This document shows positions 1-8,263 of a DNA stretch of 34,469 nucleotides, piece by piece. This stretch comes from Desulfitibacter sp. BRH_c19 (GTDB lineage: Bacteria; Bacillota; DSM-16504; Desulfitibacterales; Desulfitibacteraceae). A program made the translations under genes and the position numbers. Each line of letters opens with the position of its first letter. Position 1 is the first letter of the stretch. The notes under the pieces were generated by a model. It was not told the DNA's origin. It did not search any database and saw nothing but the letters and a program-made list of their open reading frames with translations. Location of the stretch: positions 1 to 34,469 of the forward strand of contig LOER01000007.1 of the NCBI GenBank assembly GCA_001515945.1, in the 5' to 3' direction.

Positions 1-1430
1 CCACTTCCATCTCTTTCTGTATTCCAGCCAACAAAGGTATATCCTGTTTTTTCAAGTGAACCAGTATTACCCAGGACTGTAATGGTTACCTCTTCTGCAT
101 ATCTATTGTTATCGTTTGGTATACTTCCTCCTATACTTCCATTCCCGTCATAGGCTATGCTATTAAGGGTAACTGCTACTTCTGCTGTTAATGGACTTAT
201 ACTGGTTGTCAGCTTGCTATCGTTTAATGTAATTGTACCTATTCCTTCACTATCTAGGTTCCCATAAACCTCTGCTGTAACTGTTGTTGGACTTGTTTTG
301 TCAACTGTTGCTATATCTAGCCCATCTAATACTCCTTCAAGGCTTATATCTGATGCATATACTGATCCTGTTACTGTGTCATTAACAATGTTTAATGTAA
401 ATACCTGCCTAAAGCTTTTGCTGCCTAGTATGTTAGCTGGGTTAGGTGTCATCATAATGGTTTCTTTGTCTATCCACTTTGCATACAAGAGGATATCCTC
501 TGTTACTTTGTCTACTGTAAAGTTCCAGGCATTGGTTAAGCCCGCTTCTTTATACCACCCTAAAAAAATGTATCCTTCCTTTGTTGTCTGGTCTACTGGT
601 TCTGTTATGGTTGTACTGTAGTCTGCTGTAATATCCGCTACCACACTTCCACCACTACTATTGAAGCTCACTATATATGTGTTTACTTTCCACTGCGCAT
701 ACAGGGTTATATTTGCTGTACTCATTGTTAGGCTTGAATCTTCTAGATAGCTTATCCCACTTCCATCTCTTTCTGTATTCCAGCCAACAAAGGTATATCC
801 TGTTTTTTCAAGTGAGCCAGTATTACCCAGGACTGTAACGGTTGCCTCTTCTGCATATCTATTGTTATCGTTTGGTATACTTCCTCCTATACTTCCGTTC
901 CCGTCATAGGCTATGCTATAAAGGCTAACTGCTACTTCTGCCGTTAATGGACTTATACTGGTTGTCAACTTACTGTCGTTTAATGTAATTGTACCTATTC
1001 CTTCACTATCTAAGTTACCGTAAACCTCTGCTGTAACTGTTGTTGGACTTGTTTTGTCAACTGTTGCTATATCTAGCCCATCTAATACTCCTTCAAGGCT
1101 TATATCTGATGCATATACTGATCCTGTTACTGTGTCATTAACAATGTTTAATGTAAATACCTGCCTAAAGCTTTTGCTGCCTGCTACGTTGGCTGGGTTA
1201 GCTGTCATCATGATGGTTTCCTTGTCTATCCACTTTGCATACAGGGTAGTATCTGTTAATACTTTGTCTCCTGTAAAGCTCCAAACATTAGTTAAGCCTG
1301 GTTCTTTATACCACCCTAAAAAGATGTAACCTTCTTTAGTTGGAGTTATGGGTGATGGGATTGTTGCTTCATAGCGTATATCGGAGGTATCACTTACCCC
1401 GCTACCTCCATTAGTATTGAAGCTGACAGT
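1..1430 (-). repeat. 756-bp (252-residue) tandem coding repeat
   Basis: Bases 1-756 and 757 to about 1430 are two copies of one unit inside the giant surface gene. Each encodes two InlB-type repeats plus one Ig-like module. The offset is exactly 756 bp, so the reading frame is kept. About the first 420 bases of each copy differ at only about a dozen sites. A stretch of about 160 bases (264-425 against 1020-1181) looks identical. The following 200 bases are clearly diverged. The repeat runs off the left edge, so the copy number is unknown. Confidence 0.9.
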
Positions 1431-4115
1431 ATAGGTGTCACGGTCGTAGAAGAGCTTAAGTGTCAGGCTGCCATCATCGAATATTGTTCCACTTGCCACA
1501 CGATCACTATGCGTAGTGTTTTCTATGAATCCTATGTAATTTTTATATACGGCTGTTACAATGGTATCTGTTGTTCCACCCTTGGTCTCAATTTCCATCA
1601 AATTATAGCCACTTGCGTCAATATTTTGCTTGTAGTGTTCTACTTGGTATACGGTATCTGAATTTGCTATCCATCTTGCATATAGGGTTTTGTCCCCGCT
1701 ACTGCCGTTTACTATCTGTGTTAGCTCATTACCATCAGTTGCAGCATTATACCAACCATCAAACGTGTACCCGGCTTTGGTTGGTATACCGAGGTTTATT
1801 GTTTCAGTTTCTACTGTATAGCTTGTAGGAGCCCCATCATAGTTTGTGCCGCCATCAAGGTTGTAGGTGATAGTGTAGGTATCCATTGTCCACTTCGCAT
1901 ATAATGTCACATTGCTTGAACCTCTCGTAAATGTCCTATTGGCCTCATAGTAAGTTCCATTCCCATCTGCCTGGGTATTCCACCCTGCGAAGGTATGGCC
2001 GGTTTTTTCTAATCCCCCGGTATTGCCTAGTACTGTTACTGTTGTTCCATCTTCATATATACTGGAATCAATGGGTAGTGATCCATCTGTATTGCCATTT
2101 CCATAATAGTATACGGTATAAGTCTCTTCTCCAGATACTTGGCTTGTTTGTAAACTATTAATTTCTTCTCCTGTTAATACTCGATTCCAGATGGCTACAT
2201 CATCAATGTATCCTTCCCAGAATCTATCATTTTGATCTCTATATGAACCAATCACCAAACCAGTCAAATCATATATGAATTCAGCTTCTAAAGTTCCACC
2301 TTCTTCACCATTTATATAAGCAGTATGCGTATATGGATCTGAATTATTATAAGTAACAATAATGTTATACCATTTACCTACACTTGCACCATAGACCTCA
2401 TCTTCAGTACTTATATGTGTACTATTACTATGACTCGCAAAGACCTGACCCTTAGCCTCATCTCCTTCATTAAGAAGTCCATAAGATACAGGATAGTAAT
2501 CTCCAGTAGACTCAAGCACAAAGTAGCGATCTGACCCTTCTATAGACTCGGTCAAATAATACCAGGCCATATAGGTAAAGTTGTTACCACTTTCTAGAAT
2601 ACTATTTTCGGTTAAAAGATACTGCTCTTTATCCCTTTCAAACTTAACCGCATTTCTACCCATAAATTGTCCTTGTATAGGCACTCCCTCAGCTCCATGA
2701 CCATTTAAATTAAAATTTACCCCTCCAAAATTAGCAGTAAAGTCGTTATCAAATTTCCAGTATGCCAGCAAGCCATCAGCAGAAGGTGGCAATGTCGAAA
2801 AGGTTACACCAATGGTTGCAGTTGACGCTGCACTTGTTGGTGTTTCCCTCATTCTGGCATAGAAGGTGTACTCGACATCCATAGAAAGATCAGAAAAATA
2901 ATTACTGGCCTGCCACTCTCCACCTTCCATTTTATATTCAGCACCATCTATCGGTGTAAGGGTAATGGAAGTAGCGCTATTGCTTTCAAGTGTTGGCGCA
3001 CTAGGCGGCATAATAACTTCATCATAAGCTCCATATGCTGCTAATACTTTGACATAGGCTCCACCATTAGTAATGTTTGTCAAGGTAACACTAGCCTCAC
3101 CATTTTGATTAGTAGTAGCTGTTGTACTGCTAAGCGTTCCTAAATTCGTGCTAAACTCCACTTCCTCATTGGACGCAAAAGAACCATCAGCGTTTGTTAC
3201 TGCAGCAGTAAGCGTGGTTTCTGTATCACTAACAGGAGAAGCAGTTAAGTTAATTGATGGCCCAGAGACATATTCTTTATTTACTGTGTCAATTGGTCTA
3301 ATGTCGTTACTAAAGTACCAATAATTAATATCATTTGATTCACGACTGCCACCAGTTGTAGCAGAAAAACCAACATAAACTTCGTCCTTCTTCAAAATGT
3401 CCGCAAGGTTAAGATTGTTATAAGATATTAGTGCGTTTTCTGGACGTTCATTTGATTCTCGATTTATCCGCACTTCAATGGTAGAATTTGGTCCATCATA
3501 ATCAATCCATACATGATGTAAATTACCGTCCTTAAAATTATAGCTGGATTCACCAGTAGCAGATACGATTTGTAAATTGGAGGCCGCAGCAACTGGATTA
3601 TCAATATTGCCATTGACATTAATAGCTATATGGTTATACCCAAGATCCTTGTCCCCATACCATTTGTCTGAAGGAGCATTCCAATCAGAATTATCAAAGG
3701 TATCAAACTCTATACCAATGCTGTTATTCATACCATAATACCCTATACCGCCACCGGAAACTCCTAATTGGTTGGTATCATTATTTAGAATAAAGACAAT
3801 ACCATCTGCGCCAAGTCCGTCCGGAATTATTCTAAAGGTAAAATAGGTGCTGAAGGAACGATCATTTTCCAGAGAGATATAGTTTTGGTAATATGCTGTA
3901 CCCGATTTACCATTGACTGCTGGAGTCAGTCTGATAACATCTTTTTCTGTATATGAATCGTTGATTATTTCTGTATCACCATCCAGCTTAATTAAATTAT
4001 TATTGGTAAAATCATCATATTTAAATGTTATGACTTCAGACACACTAGAAATCGCTGGTATTGCAAAAACAAATAAAAGTAGTAAAGCCAGCGTACACAA
4101 TAATGTTTTTCTCAT
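1..4115 (-). CDS. Secreted giant adhesin-like protein, lectin/LamG/InlB-repeat (C-terminus beyond window)
   Basis: Open frame with no stop from the ATG at 4115 to the left edge, at least 1371 residues. GGAGG lies 7 nt before the start. Residues 1-24 are a signal peptide (MRK, hydrophobic core, AIPA). Residues about 30-275 resemble a legume/bacterial L-type lectin (GADGIVFILN, SIGIEFDT, NHIAINVNG). Residues 283-361 look like an invasin-type Ig-like (Big_1) domain and 371-445 like an Fn3-like domain. Residues 445-653 form a LamG/concanavalin-like domain (LLAYWKFDN to YIDDVAIWNR). From residue 660 come InlB B-type (Listeria-Bacteroides) repeats with GYTFxGWN and TLYAKW motifs, alternating with another Ig-like module. 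The family suggests carbohydrate binding or adhesion at the cell surface. The anchor is not visible because the C-terminus is missing. The DUF2442 gene lies 60 bp upstream on the same strand. Confidence 0.88.
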   Translation of the reverse strand, partial: MRKTLLCTLALLLLFVFAIPAISSVSEVITFKYDDFTNNNLIKLDGDTEIINDSYTEKDVIRLTPAVNGKSGTAYYQNYISLENDRSFSTYFTFRIIPDGLGADGIVFILNNDTNQLGVSGGGIGYYGMNNSIGIEFDTFDNSDWNAPSDKWYGDKDLGYNHIAINVNGNIDNPVAAASNLQIVSATGESSYNFKDGNLHHVWIDYDGPNSTIEVRINRESNERPENALISYNNLNLADILKKDEVYVGFSATTGGSRESNDINYWYFSNDIRPIDTVNKEYVSGPSINLTASPVSDTETTLTAAVTNADGSFASNEEVEFSTNLGTLSSTTATTNQNGEASVTLTNITNGGAYVKVLAAYGAYDEVIMPPSAPTLESNSATSITLTPIDGAEYKMEGGEWQASNYFSDLSMDVEYTFYARMRETPTSAASTATIGVTFSTLPPSADGLLAYWKFDNDFTANFGGVNFNLNGHGAEGVPIQGQFMGRNAVKFERDKEQYLLTENSILESGNNFTYMAWYYLTESIEGSDRYFVLESTGDYYPVSYGLLNEGDEAKGQVFASHSNSTHISTEDEVYGASVGKWYNIIVTYNNSDPYTHTAYINGEEGGTLEAEFIYDLTGLVIGSYRDQNDRFWEGYIDDVAIWNRVLTGEEINSLQTSQVSGEETYTVYYYGNGNTDGSLPIDSSIYEDGTTVTVLGNTGGLEKTGHTFAGWNTQADGNGTYYEANRTFTRGSSNVTLYAKWTMDTYTITYNLDGGTNYDGAPTSYTVETETINLGIPTKAGYTFDGWYNAATDGNELTQIVNGSSGDKTLYARWIANSDTVYQVEHYKQNIDASGYNLMEIETKGGTTDTIVTAVYKNYIGFIENTTHSDRVASGTIFDDGSLTLKLFYDRDTYTVSFNTNGGSGVSDTSDIRYEATIPSPITPTKEGYIFLGWYKEPGLTNVWSFTGDKVLTDTTLYAKWIDKETIMMTANPANVAGSKSFRQVFTLNIVNDTVTGSVYASDISLEGVLDGLDIATVDKTSPTTVTAEVYGNLDSEGIGTITLNDSKLTTSISPLTAEVAVSLYSIAYDGNGSIGGSIPNDNNRYAEEATVTVLGNTGSLEKTGYTFVGWNTERDGSGISYLEDSSLTMSTANITLYAQWKVNTYIVSFNSSGGSVVADITADYSTTITEPVDQTTKEGYIFLGWYKEAGLTNAWNFTVDKVTEDILLYAKWIDKETIMMTPNPANILGSKSFRQVFTLNIVNDTVTGSVYASDISLEGVLDGLDIATVDKTSPTTVTAEVYGNLDSEGIGTITLNDSKLTTSISPLTAEVAVTLNSIAYDGNGSIGGSIPNDNNRYAEEVTITVLGNTGSLEKTGYTFVGWNTERDGS

Positions 4116-4175
4116 TTGTTTTCCTCCTTTATTGTTGCTCAATTGAATTACCATTTAACACTTTTAATACCTATC

Positions 4176-4409
4176 TCATCTTTCAATAATATTCATAATT
4201 TCATCAATGGTTATCTCACATAAACTGTCCCAGACTAGGGTATTTCCGTTCTCTACTTTAACGTCTTTAAACTTTTTTATATCAGCAAGATTACAGAATC
4301 TAACTGCATGCAGCCTGGGCTTCATATCGTAGATAATTTTGTGACAGTTATCGAGTTCTATGACCAGGGTATAATTATCATTCGGAATGACATTTATGAT
4401 TTTTGGCAC
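4176..4409 (-). CDS. DUF2442 family small protein
   Basis: 77 residues, start GTG at 4409. AGGAGGG sits 7 nt upstream (4417-4423), which decides this start over an overlapping out-of-frame ATG. The pattern PKIINVIPNDNYTLVIE followed by IIYDMKP fits DUF2442, a small family of unknown function often found next to toxin-antitoxin-like DUF4160 genes; no such partner is present here. It lies between the LuxR-type regulator and the giant lectin gene, all on the minus strand. A terminator just upstream separates it from the regulator, leaving only about 30 bp for its own promoter unless readthrough occurs. Its role is unknown. Confidence 0.72.
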   Translation of the reverse strand: MPKIINVIPNDNYTLVIELDNCHKIIYDMKPRLHAVRFCNLADIKKFKDVKVENGNTLVWDSLCEITIDEIMNIIER

Positions 4410-4440
4410 ATGTATTCCCTCCTCACCAATCCAATAAATA

Positions 4441-4477
4441 AAAAAACTCCACTATCAAAATCATAGCAGAGTTTTTT
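4441..4477 (-). terminator. Intrinsic terminator after the LuxR-type gene
   Basis: AAAAAACTC pairs with GAGTTTTTT, with an inner CTAT/ATAG pairing and a short loop. T-runs occur on both strands, so it may act in both directions. It follows the stop of the MalT-like regulator (4519). Confidence 0.8.
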
Positions 4478-4518
4478 AAAACAAAATATTATCGCATGAG
4501 ATACTTTTTCCTAGAATT

Positions 4519-6999
4519 CTACATTATTTTCATTTCCATAGATTTCTTAACAGCCGAGGCTCGTCCAGTAACATCTAATTTCCGGTAAATAGAAGTGATA
4601 TTTTTCCTGACGGTGACTTCCGCAATAAATAGCTCTGAAGCGATTTCCCGGTTGGTTTTGCCTTCTACAATAAGTTTGAGTATTTCTTCCTCGCGATTCG
4701 TCATTATTGGCACCGTCGATTTTGCACCTTCAATATTTTCCAGGTTAGAAGCATACTGAGATACATATGCCACTAGCCTGTCCAGATATTCATCATTTTC
4801 GGCTTCTCTTTGCATGTCTTGCAGTATTTCCAAAATATGTATACCATATTCTGCAAAAGGTAATACAATATCATCTGACTTGCCTATATCTAGGGCAGAT
4901 AAGATTGCGGATTTTGCCTTTTCCATACCGTAAAGCTTGTATTTGGCAGCTGCATCCAAGATGTAAGTATGTAGGTAACCCAACAGGTTGTTTAGCTGAG
5001 AAAAAGCCTGCAGCATTTCTTCGCATAGCACTTCTAGTTTTATGTAGTCCTTCTTAAGCAAAAGGTATTTTCCATAGATAATGTTGTTAAACCCCATGCC
5101 CTGATACAATACCTCACTTTGTTCCATATCTCCCGACCCTAACCATTTGGCAAACCTGTTATCTTTTCCCGTTATCCCTCCAATATAGCCGGCACACAAG
5201 TCAAATGCACTACTAAGAATGGGGCTGTTGCAAGCATCTACCTCTTCACATAAATCGTCCATAGTTTCTAATGCTTCATCAAACTTCCCCTTTGCAGCAC
5301 AAACTCTTGCAAGTGTCAACTGCGCACAGATAATGACAGAAACCTGTTCCATTGTTCTGGCCTTGTATATCGCCTTGAAAGCGTAAAGCTCGGCCTTATC
5401 AAGATCCCCAATTTCCAGGTAATACTCCCCTCGTAGCAGCTCATCAAATCCCTTGCCACATCCGCCAGCCATTTCCATGTAATGATGAAACATCTCTTCT
5501 ACACACTTCATTGTCCATAGCAATTGCCCTTTTTCCCGATAATATAAGTATAAAGCGTGGGGAGAGCCAAAAGTAATAATCTTATCCTTATTGGCGATCA
5601 AAGAGTGTCCTCCCAGCATCCCATGAGCTTTTGCCAGTTTTTCGTGCATCAAAGAAGCATCATTAAAACCGATATAGGCCTTGATTAACTCTATTTCTCC
5701 AGAAATACGTCTATCCATTGCAGGTGATATTCCGTCATCATTTTGGTAATACCGCTCTATTTCTGTTAGAAGCCGTGCACCAGCCTCCGGATCCACATTG
5801 GTAACATAAAAACCGGCATAGGCAAGATAGCCAATAGGATGACGGTATCTTGCTTCAACAGGAATATGCTCAAATAGTTCTAATATATATCTGGGATTGT
5901 TATCTATCACCAAGTTAATACTGTGCTTCTCAAATTCAGCTAGAATAAGGTCATACTCCTTAGCTTTTAGGAGATATTTAAATCCTGAAATAATATCACC
6001 GTTATTAATACACCATTGCCCGGAACGCTTATGCAATTCGTTGAGCTTTATATTGGATGGCTGTACTTCCAGTAGTTTTTTTAAATAGTTAGTAAAAATA
6101 TTGTGGATTCTATATACCCCTTGATGTTCATCATAACGGATAAAGGAATTCCCATAGCTTAATCTTTGAATAATACTTTCGGTTTCCTTGTCATCAGTCA
6201 TATATACTGCCTGCTGTGGTGTGAAGCTATCAAGCACAGATAGTGATTTCAATATCATTACTTCCTTGTCAGTATATCGTGACATAACTGCCGTTTCGAT
6301 CAGTCTTTCGATACTTCTTCCCGACTCCACCTCCCCTATTTCAGCATACCTTTGCATGATTAGATATACGGCCGATACCCAGCCCTCTGATATCTCATAA
6401 ACCTGTCTAGCGGTATCATCAGAAATATCATGGTTATAGAGGTTAAAGTATTCCTTTATTTCATCAGTATTTATCTCAAATAAATCACTTTTTATTAAGT
6501 AGCAATATCCTTTGAGCATTAATTCATCAATATTCATTTGTGGTATTGTCCTTGAAAGGATGAGAATATGTAACCCATCTATCTTTGCCCGTACAATTTT
6601 CTCAATCAGCCTGTTAAGTTCGGGCGAGTGAGCAAAATGATAATCGTCAATTACCAGTACGGTGTTGGTCATGTAGCTATGGTCTTCGATTATTTTTAAG
6701 ATATTGTCTCTCTGCGGCGCATCATCAGGAAAACCTAAAGCACGAAGCTGTTTACTAAGTTCTGAGTTTGTTTTGGCCAGCTGCCCTATAAGAGAGTCCC
6801 AGATATACTGTGGAGATGATTCGTCACTTTCAACTGACAACCAAGCATACTGTGCATTTACTTCATTGAGATAATCCCTTGCTGAAGTGGTTTTTCCATA
6901 ACCCATAGCCGCTACTGCTACTATCATAGGATAATCAAATATATTACTAAGTTCTGCACTAATATGCCCCCGCTTTAAAATATGTTGCTGCGTTAACAT
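4519..6999 (-). CDS. MalT-like LuxR family transcriptional regulator (STAND ATPase)
   Basis: 826 residues. The N-terminal NTPase has a P-loop AMGYGKTTS (residues 31-39, GYGKTT as in MalT) and Walker B VLVIDDYH (about 114-121). The middle is helical and TPR-like. The C-terminal LuxR helix-turn-helix (about 765-826) starts MTNREEEILKLIVEGKTN and contains EVTVRKNITSIYRKL. Such proteins are ligand- and ATP-dependent activators, usually of carbohydrate or surface functions. The length (about 830-900 aa in the family) and domain order are complete. Start ATG 6999 has AGGTGGT upstream. Likely targets are nearby genes (DUF2442, lectin protein), but that is inference. The inducer is unknown; no MalT box was recognised. 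Confidence 0.9.
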   Translation of the reverse strand: MLTQQHILKRGHISAELSNIFDYPMIVAVAAMGYGKTTSARDYLNEVNAQYAWLSVESDESSPQYIWDSLIGQLAKTNSELSKQLRALGFPDDAPQRDNILKIIEDHSYMTNTVLVIDDYHFAHSPELNRLIEKIVRAKIDGLHILILSRTIPQMNIDELMLKGYCYLIKSDLFEINTDEIKEYFNLYNHDISDDTARQVYEISEGWVSAVYLIMQRYAEIGEVESGRSIERLIETAVMSRYTDKEVMILKSLSVLDSFTPQQAVYMTDDKETESIIQRLSYGNSFIRYDEHQGVYRIHNIFTNYLKKLLEVQPSNIKLNELHKRSGQWCINNGDIISGFKYLLKAKEYDLILAEFEKHSINLVIDNNPRYILELFEHIPVEARYRHPIGYLAYAGFYVTNVDPEAGARLLTEIERYYQNDDGISPAMDRRISGEIELIKAYIGFNDASLMHEKLAKAHGMLGGHSLIANKDKIITFGSPHALYLYYREKGQLLWTMKCVEEMFHHYMEMAGGCGKGFDELLRGEYYLEIGDLDKAELYAFKAIYKARTMEQVSVIICAQLTLARVCAAKGKFDEALETMDDLCEEVDACNSPILSSAFDLCAGYIGGITGKDNRFAKWLGSGDMEQSEVLYQGMGFNNIIYGKYLLLKKDYIKLEVLCEEMLQAFSQLNNLLGYLHTYILDAAAKYKLYGMEKAKSAILSALDIGKSDDIVLPFAEYGIHILEILQDMQREAENDEYLDRLVAYVSQYASNLENIEGAKSTVPIMTNREEEILKLIVEGKTNREIASELFIAEVTVRKNITSIYRKLDVTGRASAVKKSMEMKIM

Positions 7000-7063
7000 A
7001 ACCTACCACCTTTATGTAAAAAACTAATTTCTTAAATATTACCTAAAAATACTTCCACAAAAC

Positions 7064-7089
7064 CGACATTATTCCTGCAAATTCGACAT
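7064..7089. promoter_or_regulatory. Direct repeat CGACAT, 20-bp period, upstream of the luxR-type gene
   Basis: CGACAT at 7064-7069 and again at 7084-7089 are exactly 20 bp (two helical turns) apart, 65-90 bp upstream of the LuxR-type start. A candidate promoter between them and the gene reads TTGTGG, 16 bp, TATTTA on the minus strand. The repeat could be an activator or autoregulatory site; this rests only on spacing and position. Confidence 0.3.
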
Positions 7090-7101
7090 CTAATAATTGG
7101 C

Positions 7102-7213
7102 TTTACCCATTAATCGGCTATAGGCATTTTTGATAGATACCATTATCATACCATACCATTTCAGTAACCATAGTGTTTTGCGCTTCAAAAGGCATCTCCA
7201 TGGTTTGTCTCAT
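7102..7213 (-). pseudogene. Remnant copy of part of the methionine-rich secreted protein gene
   Basis: About 112 bp match the methionine-rich protein gene around 16818-16972. The copy encodes MRQTMEMPF then EAQNTMVTEMVWYDN in the same orientation. Compared with that gene it lacks 39 bp (13 codons, in frame) at a CTTCAAA repeat. It then loses one A from a run of six and meets stops, so it is not functional. Similarity fades out near 7102. Its edge overlaps the last codons of the ROK kinase, and the kinase stop TGA lies in the shared string ACATGAGAC. It may be the relic of a displaced or paralogous gene. Confidence 0.82.
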
Positions 7214-8163
7214 GTGCCTTGCGTTTCAACTAATCTAGCCAGGCCTACGATACCGGCATCATTTCCTAGAGTGGCCGCAAATATGGCTTCCGGCTCTATA
7301 ATATCTGTAAAAAGAAATTTATTAAACCATTTCCTTATGGGCTTAAACAGTATTTCACCTGCTTTTGAAAGACCCCCTCCGATAATTATCCTTTGAGGTG
7401 CTACAACTGTATAAATGTTAGCTAGAGCAAAGCCTAAATAATATGCAGCATTATCTACTAACTCAGTCGCTACCCTATCACCCTGCTGGGCAGCCTGGGT
7501 AATATCCTCAGCAGTTAATTTACCATTTTTCTTCATGATTTCTGCTAAAGAAGTTCTATTTCCATTTTTTATAGCATTAATTCCATAAAAAACTAGTGCA
7601 CTAGCAGAGCTTTCTGTTTCTAAACAACCTATCTGACCACAATTGCACTTTCTCCCGGAATCCATTCGAACTTTAAAATGGCCTATTTCACCTGCCACCC
7701 CATAGCATCCATTATGGATCCTACCACCTACGATTACTCCTGAACCAACTCCCGTGCCTAAGGTTACACAAATAAGATTATCGTTACCTTTACCTGCACC
7801 TCTCCACATTTCCCCAAGTGCAGCAGCATTTGCATCATTAGTGATAAAAACAGGTCGGTCAAAAATTCTTTCCAGCTTTTCTTTAATATTTATATTAACC
7901 CAATGCAGATTAGGGGCTTTAATTACAATACCTTTTTCCGATTCCACATAACCTGGTATTCCAACCCCTACACCTTTTATTATATTTTTATCAATTTTTG
8001 TTTCAGTAATTATGGTATTGCTTATTTTTACAAACTGCATCGTAATTTCATCCACATTTTTGCTTTCTGCTGTTGGAAGCGAGTGCTTATGTATAATCCT
8101 TCCCACTTCATCAATAATTCCCGCCTTAATGTTAGTACCACCTAAGTCAAAAGAAAGATACAT
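7210..8163 (-). CDS. ROK family sugar kinase (glucokinase-like)
   Basis: 317 residues. ATP-phosphate motif DLGGTNIKAG is at 6-15, catalytic Asp is in TNDANAAALGE (D110), and the second phosphate motif is LGTGVGSG (135-142). The zinc site is GEIGH (H162) with CNCGQIGC (C173, C175, C180). This is the ROK signature for cytosolic phosphorylation of glucose or a related hexose or amino sugar; exact specificity cannot be read. GGGGAG precedes the start. It is the last gene of the sugar cluster but lies after a terminator, so it may have its own promoter in 8164-8223. The final codons run into a foreign gene remnant that provides the stop, yet the length is normal for the family. Confidence 0.9.
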   Translation of the reverse strand: MYLSFDLGGTNIKAGIIDEVGRIIHKHSLPTAESKNVDEITMQFVKISNTIITETKIDKNIIKGVGVGIPGYVESEKGIVIKAPNLHWVNINIKEKLERIFDRPVFITNDANAAALGEMWRGAGKGNDNLICVTLGTGVGSGVIVGGRIHNGCYGVAGEIGHFKVRMDSGRKCNCGQIGCLETESSASALVFYGINAIKNGNRTSLAEIMKKNGKLTAEDITQAAQQGDRVATELVDNAAYYLGFALANIYTVVAPQRIIIGGGLSKAGEILFKPIRKWFNKFLFTDIIEPEAIFAATLGNDAGIVGLARLVETQGT

Positions 8164-8223
8164 TTTAGATTTCTCCCCAGTTCAGTTGAATTTATATTTT
8201 TTATAAGTGTACTAAGCATATTC

Positions 8224-8260
8224 AAAATAAGGTCCTGGGATTTTCCCAGAACCTTATTTT
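8224..8260 (-). terminator. Terminator between the lacI-type and ROK genes
   Basis: A long inverted repeat, AAAATAAGGT and CTGGGA pairing with TCCCAG and ACCTTATTTT, with a 2-4 base loop and T-run. It starts 3 nt after the lacI-type stop. Partial readthrough would set the kinase level below that of the transporter genes. Confidence 0.88.
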
Positions 8261-8263
8261 ATA

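Noticed and set aside
298-1329. Two plus-strand reading frames with almost the same protein, 756 bp apart
   Set aside because: They are antisense shadows of the tandem repeat in the minus-strand surface gene and have no ribosome sites.
1-2130. InlB-type repeats as evidence of a Listeria-like pathogen
   Set aside because: These repeats are widespread in Firmicutes and other bacterial surface proteins and say nothing specific about virulence.
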